From an uncultured Caulobacterales bacterium (lineage in GTDB: Bacteria > Pseudomonadota > Alphaproteobacteria > Caulobacterales > Maricaulaceae): DNA of 39,682 nucleotides. Position 1 is the stretch's first letter; every line of letters begins with the position of its first letter. The stretch covers positions 1 to 39,682 of the forward strand of contig CALHXF010000047.1 of NCBI GenBank assembly GCA_938040095.1. Reading direction: 5' to 3'. This document shows, piece by piece, positions 9,674-18,653 of the stretch. Both the position numbers and the translations under genes were made by a program. Below the pieces are notes generated by a model. That model was not told the DNA's origin, made no database searches, and worked only from the letters and a program-made list of their open reading frames with translations.

Positions 9674-9707
9674 TCTCTACCCTGAACTCTCAGTCCAAGC
9701 GCTGAGC

Positions 9708-10678
9708 TTACATTGCAAGTCGGGAAAAGTTAAGTTTCCCCGCGAGCTCTTTAAATACCTTTTTCACCTCAGCCGCATTTTTCGCATCTTTATATTGATC
9801 TGGGCTAGTGGCGCAGGCGGTGAGAAGGCTCTTAGTCGATGCGGAAGAGGCATCCATACGATAGCCAATGGTAAAGATTTGAACGTCATCAGCCTTTGCG
9901 GCGTTGCAGAGCGCAAGTGTTTTTTTGGTCTGCGGCGCTTCATCTTGAAGGGGTCTCCATCCCCACATCACGCCAGCTGGCAAATATGTGTTACGCGAGG
10001 CCGTCATACTTTGGATGGTCGAGTTGGCTTTGCCCATTGACTTTGTGAGCTCACGGATCTCCGCTCCACAGGTCTTATTCATAAACCCTTTTATTCGGGT
10101 GCTGCCGAATGAAGCTTGCTCATCCAATGGCGCAGAGCGTGACCCCACACAGCCGCGCCACGTCTGTGTCGTTGTTTGCATGTTGTAGGTCTGTGTGCCC
10201 GTCAGTTCGGTCTGGCCACCTGTACAGTCTTGCTCCTCGTAGGAGCCTTCGCCCCTATACGGACCATCGTTGATGATATCATAGGTAATCGTGCGACCCG
10301 TTGCTGTGCAACAATTTGTAGCTCTTCACGCCCCACAATGCCCATGAAGAACGTGTTATATGCGGACGTCCCAGTAACATGAACGTTGTCATCGATGAGC
10401 TTCACTTCGAACGAAATCTTACCGTCTTTACCTTTGTTTCCATTATTATGCTCTTGGACAAACTTCTTGACGATGCCTTTGAGTTGATTCTCTTTGGGGG
10501 AATTGGGTTTGGTCGCAGCCAAGGTCGCGGAATCAACGATATCTTGGAGGTTTTGTTTCTGGCTTGTCGCGGCATTAAAATCTACCGCCGCTCCAACGCA
10601 GACCCGCATCGCTAAGACACTTACCGAAAACACCAGGGCAACATTACCCTCGGTATTCTTACAATATGACTTAAACAT
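9708..10678 (-). pseudogene. Degraded TadG-like pilus assembly/vWA protein
   Basis: ORF 10202..10678 has a TadE/G-like N-terminus (GNVALVFSVSVLAM..GAAVDFNAATSQKQNLQDIVDSATLAAT). A second frame (GRTITYDIINDGPYRGEGSYEEQDCTGGQTELTGTQTYNMQTT) continues into ORF 9708..10181 (WRGCVGSR..YLPAGVMWGWRPL). The vWA MIDAS start and the MTDGxN segment are both absent. Confidence 0.7.
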
Positions 10679-10772
10679 TCGAAATTCCTACATGAATTTC
10701 TGCTTGATAGATAACAAATAGCGGTTTCTATTTTACTTGGGCTTATGGTGAATATTGGGTTAATGAATCGGC

Positions 10773-11738
10773 ATGACCCAAACCCATTTGACCCAAAAAT
10801 TAAAACTCGCACTCCCGCAATTGGCTCCGATTTGGCTCTCGAGAGAGGCGGGACTCGCCCAAGTTACTCAAACGATTGCAGCGGCAGCTAAAGAAGAAGC
10901 TGACCTCATTGTTTTCTCGGAAAGTTTCGTGCCAGGTTATCCTTTCTGGCTCGACGGGACGGGCGGCGCGCGATTCAACGACCCTATGCAGAAAGAGATC
11001 TTTGCGCATTATGCTGACCAATCTGTGACCATAGAAGACGGGCATTTGGATGATGTATGCGCGGCTCTCGCAGCGGCTAAGATGGCGTGTTATCTTGGGA
11101 TCATCGAACGCCCGCGTGATCGCACAGGGCATTCGCTCTATTGTTCTTATGTTTACATAGACGCGACGGGCACAGTCCAATCTGTCCATCGGAAACTCCA
11201 ACCCACTTACGAAGAGCGGTTGGTCTGGAGCCCAGGTGATGGTCACGGCCTTGTCACGCATCGTCTTGGCGCGTTCACGGTGGGTGGCTTGAATTGTTGG
11301 GAAAATTGGATGCCGCTCGCGCGCGCCGCGCTTTATGGTCAAGGCGAAGATTTGCACGTCATGGGATGGCCTGGGAATGACCGTAATACGCGTGACCTCA
11401 CGCCAATGCTGGCAAAGGAAGGCCGCAGTTATTGCGTGTCTGTCTCTGCGATTATGCGCCCGCAAGATGTTCGCGATGATACGCCCTACGCCGATGACAT
11501 CCGCGCCGCGCTGGGTGATATGCCAGCCAATGGCGGATCTTGCGTCGCTGCACCCGATGGGAGTTGGGTGCTAGAGCCTGTCGTCGGAACAGCGGGTTTG
11601 CGTTTCTGCGACCTTGATCCTGCTTTTGTTGGTCGTGAGCGCCAGAATTTTGATCCAGCAGGACATTATTCGCGTCCAGACGTCACGCAGCTCACCGTTG
11701 ACCGTCGCCGTCAAACGACGACGATCTTTAAGGATTGA
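10773..11738 (+). CDS. Carbon-nitrogen hydrolase (nitrilase family)
   Basis: Glu-Lys-Cys triad context: VFSESFVPGYPFW, HRKLQPTYEERLVW, GLNCWENWMPLAR. Confidence 0.88.
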   Translation: MTQTHLTQKLKLALPQLAPIWLSREAGLAQVTQTIAAAAKEEADLIVFSESFVPGYPFWLDGTGGARFNDPMQKEIFAHYADQSVTIEDGHLDDVCAALAAAKMACYLGIIERPRDRTGHSLYCSYVYIDATGTVQSVHRKLQPTYEERLVWSPGDGHGLVTHRLGAFTVGGLNCWENWMPLARAALYGQGEDLHVMGWPGNDRNTRDLTPMLAKEGRSYCVSVSAIMRPQDVRDDTPYADDIRAALGDMPANGGSCVAAPDGSWVLEPVVGTAGLRFCDLDPAFVGRERQNFDPAGHYSRPDVTQLTVDRRRQTTTIFKD

Positions 11739-11743
11739 GCGAC

Positions 11744-13516
11744 CTAGTCGTTCAACGTGCCGACATCGCCAGAACTGGCGAATTCGGCATCTAATGCCCC
11801 TAATTTCAGGACGAGCCCTGTTTCCAACGCGTCGAGTTTGGCTTTGCGAATATGCGCTTCAGCCGTCGTAACGGGTAGGCCCGTGTTGCCCGAAAAATGC
11901 ATCCAGTTTTCACCTGTGTGCTGTGCCCATGCTGGCACGCCCATTTCCACCAAGTTTGTGCCGTTTGGATCACCTGTCTTGGCGAAATTTGTCCAAGCCG
12001 CAACCATGACATCCGTTAACGCTTCATCATCCTTAGAGAGTCCCAAAATGGATTCATTGCTGTCAAAGACGAAAGAGATTTCTGCAGCGTGAAATGCGCC
12101 TAAAGTCTGTTTCTCCGACGGCGGCGTACGGGAAAAGTGATAGAGCCAATTGGGCGAACCTGCGGCAGTATTGGCTTGCGCGGCATATCTCACGTTCACG
12201 CCAAATATATCATCGCCCATCATTTGCGTGCCACCTGCTGTGTAATCAGCGTTGAGCTTATAAACGGTCGCGAGCGTTTCACCTTGGTCGGGATAGTGTT
12301 TATTTAGCGTCGCAATCATCTCCGCACCGCCCTCGGGCATATCGGATTCCCAGACTGAGGGTTGCCCATCATCAGGAAAGAAGAGCGTGCCTTCGTCGGA
12401 ATTATAGCCTGAAATCATTGGGACGGAATGGATGTCGCCGTCGCGGAACGCGTGCCCGACATTTTTCGGAAAGACATAGCCGTCCCGAATGTGGTGAAAG
12501 GCTTCTTCGGCTTTCTCTGGCAAGTTCGCCATAATGTCAGCCGCAGGGACAGCGCGCAAATCTGCGGCTGTTGGATCGGTTAAACCGAGGGCGTCAGCGA
12601 CTTTCTCGCCCATGTTATACCCACTGGGCCAGCCCAATCCCTCGCCGTCCATCTGACCGAGGTGATAGGTTGATGCGCCACTTTGTAAAATGGCTTTGTG
12701 GAATTTCCCTTTTGCCAAAGGACTGGCCATCAGTTCAGTCACAGACCAAGCGCCTGCGCTTTCACCGAAGACCGTGATGTTCTCTGGGTCGCCGCCATAG
12801 CTGGCAATATTGTCGCGCACCCAATCTAGCGCGGCCATTTGATCGAGTGTGCCATAATTGCCTGACACACCATTTGGGTCTGCTGCAGACAGGGCGGGAT
12901 GCGCCATGTAGCCAAATGCGCCCAAACGATAATTGATGGTCACAAGCACAACATCTTTTTGGACCAGACCATTGGACTGGTAATAGGAAAAATCACTCGA
13001 CCCGAATTGATGCCCGCCACCGTGAATCCAAAGCATGACAGGTTGTTTTGTTTCGCCCGCAAGATTGCCCGTTCGCACATTGAGATAGAGACAATCTTCG
13101 CTGATAGGCGACGGTTTCTGTGCCGCGACGGCCTTTTTGATTAGGAAGTTCTTTGTCGCGCTTAACCCGTGACCTTCGATGAGGCGTTCGAAAAACCCGC
13201 CTTCTGTATCTGCGGGCTGCATGCAACGATCTCCGAATGTGTCAGCAACGCGTGTCTCTGACCATGTTGGCGCAGTGGCAGGCGGAGCCCACCGCAGATC
13301 ACCCGTCGGTGTGGCAGCAAAGGGCAAGCCTTTGAAGTTATAAATGCCAGCGTCATCTGTGTTCACGCCCTGCACAGGGCCTTGCGGCGTCGAGATCAAT
13401 GCGGCTTCGCTTACGCTCTCATTCGCGCTGTTGCAGGCTACAAGAGCCAAGGTGGCTGCGGATAACAGGACGGCCCGCATCGGTGAAAGTCGCATGATAT
13501 ATCTTTCTGATTTCAA
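11744..13516 (-). CDS. Carboxylesterase type B family lipoprotein
   Basis: Lipobox LVAC; oxyanion IHGGGHQFGS; FGESAGAWS nucleophile; GDPNGTNLVEMGVPAW C-terminal motif. Confidence 0.9.
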   Translation of the reverse strand: MKSERYIMRLSPMRAVLLSAATLALVACNSANESVSEAALISTPQGPVQGVNTDDAGIYNFKGLPFAATPTGDLRWAPPATAPTWSETRVADTFGDRCMQPADTEGGFFERLIEGHGLSATKNFLIKKAVAAQKPSPISEDCLYLNVRTGNLAGETKQPVMLWIHGGGHQFGSSDFSYYQSNGLVQKDVVLVTINYRLGAFGYMAHPALSAADPNGVSGNYGTLDQMAALDWVRDNIASYGGDPENITVFGESAGAWSVTELMASPLAKGKFHKAILQSGASTYHLGQMDGEGLGWPSGYNMGEKVADALGLTDPTAADLRAVPAADIMANLPEKAEEAFHHIRDGYVFPKNVGHAFRDGDIHSVPMISGYNSDEGTLFFPDDGQPSVWESDMPEGGAEMIATLNKHYPDQGETLATVYKLNADYTAGGTQMMGDDIFGVNVRYAAQANTAAGSPNWLYHFSRTPPSEKQTLGAFHAAEISFVFDSNESILGLSKDDEALTDVMVAAWTNFAKTGDPNGTNLVEMGVPAWAQHTGENWMHFSGNTGLPVTTAEAHIRKAKLDALETGLVLKLGALDAEFASSGDVGTLND

Positions 13517-13609
13517 CTAGGCGGGTGTCAGTTTGGGGTTTGCGCCCCAGGTCGCACATGATTGGCCTGAAACCGCAGTGATGACAAGTTTTCTGCCTTT
13601 CCGCCCTTC

Positions 13610-14707
13610 ATGCAATTGTGTAGAGCGCGGGCCGTGACTGATGTGCCGCATATCATTGTTATCGGCGCAGGGCTGATCGGGCTTTGCACAGCTGATGAAT
13701 TGACCCAACGCGGCGCAAAGGTGACCGTCATCGATGGGCGTGCTGGACCGTGTAAGGGCACGAGCTTCTCCAATTCTGGCATGATCCATCCCAGCCAAGC
13801 CCGCAGTTGGGACCCTGAAGTGGACGACACAGATGCAGTCCTAGATGCCGCCCGCGTAACAGTGGCCTTAGGGCAGTGTTCGAAAACTTTACTCACTTCA
13901 AAAATGAAACGATTTGGAATGCCAGAGCGGCCAGACGGCTGTATTCAACTCCTCCCGAGTTTGGATGCAGCGCGCGCGATGCAACTGACCCAGAATGCTA
14001 TAGGTGTTCGGACGGATGTATTAATGGATGAGGTCGAGAGCTTTGGTCGACCTGCCTGTCATTTTCCTGATGACAGTTCTGGAAATGCGCATTTATTTGG
14101 ATGTGCCTTGGCGGATGATTTGGGGGCGCGCGGCGTGACATTCATCTATGAGGCGCGAGGGCTAGATCTGCGTCGATCTGACGAGACGGTTGCTGTGAGA
14201 ACCTCTGAGCAACATTTTCAATGTGATCATTTAATCGTCGCGGCAGGGGCAGGTTCACCTGATATTCTGGCGAAGCTAGGCGTTAGACTGAACCTAAGCT
14301 TGATCAGTGGAGCCGCTGCAGACTTTACCTTGCCAAGAGACCTAAGGGGGCTGCCTTCGCGTCCGATTATGGACAGTGAAAGCCGCTCGGCTTTGACGGT
14401 TTTTGCGGATCGGTTACGTGTCTCGGGCGGGTGGAATGTAACGGACCCAACGGCTCTGATCACGCGGTGGCGCGAGATTGCGCCGCAGCTTTTTGAGCAA
14501 ATCGGACCTCCCATTTCTACGTGGACCTCAAAGCGCCCTATCAGCCCCGCGGGACGACCCTATATTAGTGCGACTTCTGTTCCCGGGCTTTGGGTCAATA
14601 CGGGACATGGGCATATGGGATGGACGCTCTGCGCGGGATCAGGTGAGCTGTTGGCGGAGATGATCTTAAACGGACGGCAAGACAACCGCTTTGCTTTTGC
14701 TGGCTAG
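13610..14707 (+). CDS. FAD-dependent oxidoreductase (DadA-like D-amino-acid dehydrogenase)
   Basis: IIVIGAGLIGLCTADEL dinucleotide fold; FSNSGMIHPSQA; GLWVNTGHGHMGWTLCAGSGELLAE. Confidence 0.85.
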   Translation: MQLCRARAVTDVPHIIVIGAGLIGLCTADELTQRGAKVTVIDGRAGPCKGTSFSNSGMIHPSQARSWDPEVDDTDAVLDAARVTVALGQCSKTLLTSKMKRFGMPERPDGCIQLLPSLDAARAMQLTQNAIGVRTDVLMDEVESFGRPACHFPDDSSGNAHLFGCALADDLGARGVTFIYEARGLDLRRSDETVAVRTSEQHFQCDHLIVAAGAGSPDILAKLGVRLNLSLISGAAADFTLPRDLRGLPSRPIMDSESRSALTVFADRLRVSGGWNVTDPTALITRWREIAPQLFEQIGPPISTWTSKRPISPAGRPYISATSVPGLWVNTGHGHMGWTLCAGSGELLAEMILNGRQDNRFAFAG

Positions 14708-14720
14708 TTGAAGACTACCC

Positions 14721-14966
14721 TTAGGCAATAATATCTGGCGTAATCTGGTTCTCGATGAAGGCGATGCGATCCTTCATAGCCAGCTTGATTTTCTTCATGC
14801 GGCGGAGTTTCAACATATCCATTACACCTGTCTCCGCGAGAGCTTTGATTTCATTATCAACGGCACGATGTTCCGTCCGTAGACGGTTTAAGAGCGCTAA
14901 AAGGTCTGCGTCTGACAAGCCCTCTGGACTCGTTTCATCGGGCATATCTGGCGTAAAATCGTCCAT
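14721..14966 (-). CDS. YdcH/DUF465 family protein
   Basis: 81 aa; LRTEHRAVDNEIKAL...LKLRRMKKIKLAMKDRIAFIE. Confidence 0.8.
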   Translation of the reverse strand: MDDFTPDMPDETSPEGLSDADLLALLNRLRTEHRAVDNEIKALAETGVMDMLKLRRMKKIKLAMKDRIAFIENQITPDIIA

Positions 14967-15169
14967 GCCGAACGTCTAGCCTTGATTGTTGAGGGGCGCA
15001 ACGTCTCTCGCCTGTAAAGAGCGAGGTACTTGATTCTGAAAAAATTACGTTTATTTTTAAGATGATATTCACCCTTAGTCTTAAATTTTGTTGAGACTTT
15101 CAACTTACGCGGGACTCTCCCTCGAAGTTCTGTTAGGCAAAATCATCAGACATTTAGAAGGAGCCTAGG

Positions 15170-15340
15170 ATGGCAGTATCGGCACATTTGGAAACATTGC
15201 ACAGCAAGCACACCAATTTGGAACAAAAAATCCAAGCCGAACTTCGAAGTCCGCTCCCCGACAACATACGAGTCTCGCAACTCAAAAAAGAAAAGCTTCA
15301 GATCAAAGAAACGATTCAGACTTTCTCTCAATCCAGTTAA
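15170..15340 (+). CDS. YdcH/DUF465 family small protein
   Basis: 56 aa, absent from the ORF track (below length cut-off): MAVSAHLETLHSKHTNLEQKIQAELRSPLPDNIRVSQLKKEKLQIKETIQTFSQSS; preceded by AGAAGGAG. Confidence 0.85.
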   Translation: MAVSAHLETLHSKHTNLEQKIQAELRSPLPDNIRVSQLKKEKLQIKETIQTFSQSS

Positions 15341-15410
15341 ACACACTCTAAACCCAGTGAAACGGTTGGGCCACATCTGTTGAAGGATACGGCCGGGTTC
15401 TATATGGTGC

Positions 15411-15455
15411 CTCCATTGGCCCTCATCAGGGGCTTGCCAGTGGGGGTTTATTTTT
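15411..15455 (+). terminator. Rho-independent terminator-like hairpin
   Basis: CTCCATTGGC / GCCAGTGGGG stem (two G-U pairs) followed by GTTTATTTTT. Confidence 0.65.
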
Positions 15456-15482
15456 GACCTCATATTCAGTTGAAGGAGGTCA
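15455..15482 (+). promoter_or_regulatory. Hairpin sequestering the Shine-Dalgarno of the downstream SDR gene
   Basis: TGACCTC (15455-15461) perfectly complements GAGGTCA (15476-15482), which contains the GGAGG RBS 5' of ATG 15485. Confidence 0.45.
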
Positions 15483-15484
15483 TT

Positions 15485-16288
15485 ATGTCTGACCGTGTTT
15501 TCATTATTACGGGTGCCGCGCGTGGCATTGGATTTGCCTGTGCGCAGCGTCTTGTCGAAGATGGTCATCGTGTCGTTTTGGCAGATCGTGACACAGATGC
15601 AGGTATGGCGGCGGGCAAAGACTTGGCCGCAGGCACAGAACGCGCGATTTTTGTTGAATGTGATGTCGCGGATCCGCTCTCGGTGCATAACCTCATCGCG
15701 GAAACACTGGGGGCTTATAATCGCATCGATGGTTTGATTAATAATGCGGGTATCGCCGTCAAAGGTGGCGCGCTGGATATGAGTATTGAGGATTTTGACC
15801 GTAACCTCGCTGTTAATTTACGCGGAGCGTTCCTTGTGTCCAAAGCTGTCGCGAAACATATGGTCGCTGAAATCGAAGACCGCTCGGATCGTTCGCGTTT
15901 GACTGAACGTCCTTATGCTATCGTCAACATGTCATCAATTAACGACACCGTCGCTATCCCTGATTATCTGGCTTATACGATTTCAAAAGGCGGCATGAAA
16001 CAAATGACCCGCGCGATGGCGATTGAGCTCGCGCCTTACGGTATTCGCGTCAACGGCATTGGTCCCGGATCGATCAAAACAGAAATGCTGGCCAGCGTTC
16101 TGTCTGATGCTAGTGCTATGAAGAAAATCACGCAACGCACACCGCTGGGCCGTCCGGGACTGCCAGACGAAATCGCAGCCGTCGCGGCGTTCCTGCTATC
16201 CGAGGAAAGCAGCTATATCACAGGTCAGCATATTTATGCGGACGGCGGACGTTTGGCATTGAACTACACGATGCCCGTGGATGATTAG
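15485..16288 (+). CDS. SDR family oxidoreductase
   Basis: MSDRVFIITGAARGIGFACAQRL; NNAGIA; YTISKGGMKQM; GPGSIKTEM; preceded by GGAGGT. Confidence 0.88.
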   Translation: MSDRVFIITGAARGIGFACAQRLVEDGHRVVLADRDTDAGMAAGKDLAAGTERAIFVECDVADPLSVHNLIAETLGAYNRIDGLINNAGIAVKGGALDMSIEDFDRNLAVNLRGAFLVSKAVAKHMVAEIEDRSDRSRLTERPYAIVNMSSINDTVAIPDYLAYTISKGGMKQMTRAMAIELAPYGIRVNGIGPGSIKTEMLASVLSDASAMKKITQRTPLGRPGLPDEIAAVAAFLLSEESSYITGQHIYADGGRLALNYTMPVDD

Positions 16289-16330
16289 CGAGGTTTGGCT
16301 TAACGGCGTCTGTTTCGCCCAACGCCCAAT

Positions 16331-16366
16331 AAAAAAGCCCGCTCTCAATTGAGAGCGGGCTTTTTT
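16331..16366. terminator. Bidirectional rho-independent terminator
   Basis: Perfect 16-bp arms AAAAAAGCCCGCTCTC-AATT-GAGAGCGGGCTTTTTT between convergent genes. Confidence 0.92.
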
Positions 16367-16386
16367 ATTCTTCTATTGTGTGAGCC

Positions 16387-17052
16387 CTAAGAGCCAGAGC
16401 TCGGCTTGAATAGGCTTTCCAATGTATGCTCGACCTTTGGCTTGTCGGCTTCAATTGGAGTTGGTGATGCGAGAGGTTCGAGCGGTGCGCCGCCTTCGGC
16501 TTCGAGTTTCGCTTGTTCTTTCGCGCGCTTATCTGCCGCCTTTCTGACGAGTGCGTCGAGGTCGATCTGACCACACAAGCCAAGGCTGACAGGGTCAGTT
16601 GGGTTGATCGTGTTGATTTTCCAATGTGTCCGATCACGGATAGCTTTGATCGTCGGCTTAGTTGTCCCGATGAGTTTAGAGATTTGCGCATCTGTGATTT
16701 CAGCGTGATTACGTACGATCCAAGCAATCGCGTCTGGGCGATCTTGGCGACGTGACAGCGGCGTATAACGCGGGCCTTTTTTCTTCGTCTTTGGCTCTAG
16801 CTTGTCCGAGTCAAAGCTGTTTGGCTTCATCGCGTAATTTGGATTGGCTTCAGCTTTCTCGATCTCTTCGCGAGAGATTTGGCCGTTAGCAATCGGGTCC
16901 GCGCCGCGGATACCTGCGGCAACGTCGCCATCGGCAATACCTTCAACTTCGAGGATGTGCAGGGCGCAGAATTCGGAAATCTGCTTGAAGGTCATACCGG
17001 TGTTGTCAATCAACCAAACGGCGGTCGCCTTGGGCATCAAAATCTGTGTCAT
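16387..17052 (-). CDS. trcR: Cell-cycle transcriptional regulator TrcR (DUF1013)
   Basis: MTQILMPKATAVWLIDNTGMTFKQISEFCALHILEVEGIADGDVAAGIRGADPIANGQISREEIEKAEANPNYAM, typical DUF1013. Confidence 0.85.
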   Translation of the reverse strand: MTQILMPKATAVWLIDNTGMTFKQISEFCALHILEVEGIADGDVAAGIRGADPIANGQISREEIEKAEANPNYAMKPNSFDSDKLEPKTKKKGPRYTPLSRRQDRPDAIAWIVRNHAEITDAQISKLIGTTKPTIKAIRDRTHWKINTINPTDPVSLGLCGQIDLDALVRKAADKRAKEQAKLEAEGGAPLEPLASPTPIEADKPKVEHTLESLFKPSSGS

Positions 17053-17116
17053 GTCTTTCCTCCAAGAGGGCCAGCTCACGTCCAAACAAAACATGTTCAA
17101 ACAAAAAGCAGGCATT

Positions 17117-17144
17117 AAAAAACCCCGCTCGGCGGGGTGGTTTT
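17117..17144 (-). terminator. Terminator-like hairpin upstream of trcR (possible attenuator)
   Basis: CCCCGC-TCG-GCGGGG; on the minus strand followed by TTTTTT, about 65 nt before the trcR ATG. Confidence 0.6.
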
Positions 17145-17257
17145 ACCAATTTTTGACCTTGTGATCAACTATTCGTGCCTTGCACATAATAGATTAACGT
17201 CCGTTTGGCAAGAGAGCCGCTTATTATTAGACGCAATCAGGGCAAGGGGTGTGTTCA

Positions 17258-17458
17258 ATGTCAATTTTTGGGGATGATCTGCCACAATCTGGGACACAAC
17301 CGCCGTGTCCTGGCGAAGATCTTTATGGCTTATCCGTGGACGAATTAGGGACACGTATCGCGCTCTACCACGCAGAGATTGTAAGGCTGGAGGCTGAACG
17401 GGTGAAAAAGCGTGCAGAGACAGACGCAGCTCACGCCATTTTCGGTAAAAAGAGCTGA
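17258..17458 (+). CDS. DUF1192 family protein
   Basis: MSIFGDDLPQ...DLYGLSVDELGTRIALYHAEIVRLEAERVKKRA. Confidence 0.85.
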   Translation: MSIFGDDLPQSGTQPPCPGEDLYGLSVDELGTRIALYHAEIVRLEAERVKKRAETDAAHAIFGKKS

Positions 17459-17633
17459 TTATAGTTAGGTTTTGAACCTGTGTGATGCGCTGGGGGTGTT
17501 TTTAACTCTGATTTGGCGTGACGCTTGCAAGTTCTTTTCCCACATTGCCTTGCAAAACAGGGCAGCCCCAGACACACTGACTTAAGAGACACTAAACATG
17601 GCTGCTTCCCCCTTGAGTATATCGCAACATACA

Positions 17634-18158
17634 ATGACCGACACGTTGACGCCGCAAGCGGAACAGCGCTTGCTCGCGTTCACGAAATCAGAACTTTTTG
17701 GTAAGACATTCCGTGAAGGCATGGATTTGGTCGAAGAGACCGCCGCCTATTTGGACGGACCAGGACGTCAGGATTCCAAACAACTGGGTCGCACCGATGC
17801 GCTGACCTATGCCAGCCAATCCATGCGTTTGACGACGCGCCTGATGCAGGTTGCGAGTTGGTTGCTGGTGCAACGCGCCCTCAAAGAAAGTGAAATGGAG
17901 CTGTCTGAAGCGCGTGCGGATAAATATCGCTTGGTCGCCGAGGAGAAAGCCGAAGGCACGCTGAGTTTCTCTGATCTTGCAAAAGATGCCTATGCCTTGC
18001 CCGCACGGTTGCTCGACCTTTTGGCGCGCTCTGAACAATTATATGAGCGCATCATGCGTCTTGATCGTTCGCTTTACGGATCAATTGCGGCGCAGGCTGG
18101 CAATACGGTTGCTGATCAAATTAGTCGTTTAGAAGCCGCATTTGGACGTTCCGCTTAA
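17634..18158 (+). CDS. DUF1465 family protein
   Basis: SELFGKTFREGMDLVEETAAYLDGPGRQDSKQL...MRLTTRLMQVASWLLVQRA; upstream in-frame ATG at 17598 also possible. Confidence 0.85.
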   Translation: MTDTLTPQAEQRLLAFTKSELFGKTFREGMDLVEETAAYLDGPGRQDSKQLGRTDALTYASQSMRLTTRLMQVASWLLVQRALKESEMELSEARADKYRLVAEEKAEGTLSFSDLAKDAYALPARLLDLLARSEQLYERIMRLDRSLYGSIAAQAGNTVADQISRLEAAFGRSA

Positions 18159-18194
18159 ATAACGCGACCTTCTATTTGGGGTTATTTGCCCAAT

Positions 18195-18223
18195 AAAAAA
18201 GGCTCCTCGAAGGGAGCCTTTTT
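18195..18223. terminator. Bidirectional rho-independent terminator
   Basis: AAAAAAGGCTCC-TCGAAG-GGAGCCTTTTTC between convergent genes. Confidence 0.88.
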
Positions 18224-18246
18224 CATATTTAAGGTGCGGTAATCGA

Positions 18247-18468
18247 CTAAGCGCCGAAACCTGCAAATTTGTCTTTGAAGCGTGACACGCGTCCACCGCG
18301 GTCCATCAATTTAGCGTCGCCGCCTGTCCAAGCTGGATGCGTCTTGGAATCGATGTCGAGGACGAGTGTGTCGCCTTCTTTGCCATATGTTGAACGTGTC
18401 TCATATGTAGAGCCGTCCACCATTTGCACATTGATCATGTGATAGTCTGGATGTGTATTCGTTTTCAT
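18247..18468 (-). CDS. rpmE: 50S ribosomal protein L31
   Basis: [29 protein letters not shown]...[13 protein letters not shown]...[17 protein letters not shown]. Confidence 0.95.
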   Translation of the reverse strand: MKTNTHPDYHMINVQMVDGSTYETRSTYGKEGDTLVLDIDSKTHPAWTGGDAKLMDRGGRVSRFKDKFAGFGA

Positions 18469-18609
18469 GGTCTTTGCCTTATTTGGTCACGGGATTTCGT
18501 TGGGTGGCAATCCCGCTCGCGAGGGCGCGACATAGACGGGGATGGGAGCTTCGTCAAGTTAGCGATCTCAGGGTCCGATGGACGCGAAATAATTTGGCCA
18601 CAGATATTG

Positions 18610-18653
18610 ATATTTATCTATATATCTATAATTCCCGATATATGGATAAATAT
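18610..18653 (+). promoter_or_regulatory. Probable ArsR operator/promoter
   Basis: ATATTTATCTATATATC-[TATAATTCCC]-GATATATGGATAAATAT; arms match at 16/17, TATAAT lies in the spacer, the arsR ATG (18642) lies in the right arm. Confidence 0.7.

Noticed and set aside
9612-10615. Several plus-strand ORFs (9612..10040, 9988..10188, 10176..10382, 10379..10615)
   Set aside because: They are the reverse complement of the TadG-like remnant, which explains the coding signal better.
10800-11465. 221-aa minus-strand ORF opposite the nitrilase
   Set aside because: Antisense to a clear nitrilase; Arg/His-rich shadow translation.
17081-17107. Near-repeat TCCAAACAAAACATG / TTCAAACAAAAAGCA in the trcR leader
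   Set aside because: Short, A-rich and imperfect; likely chance similarity.
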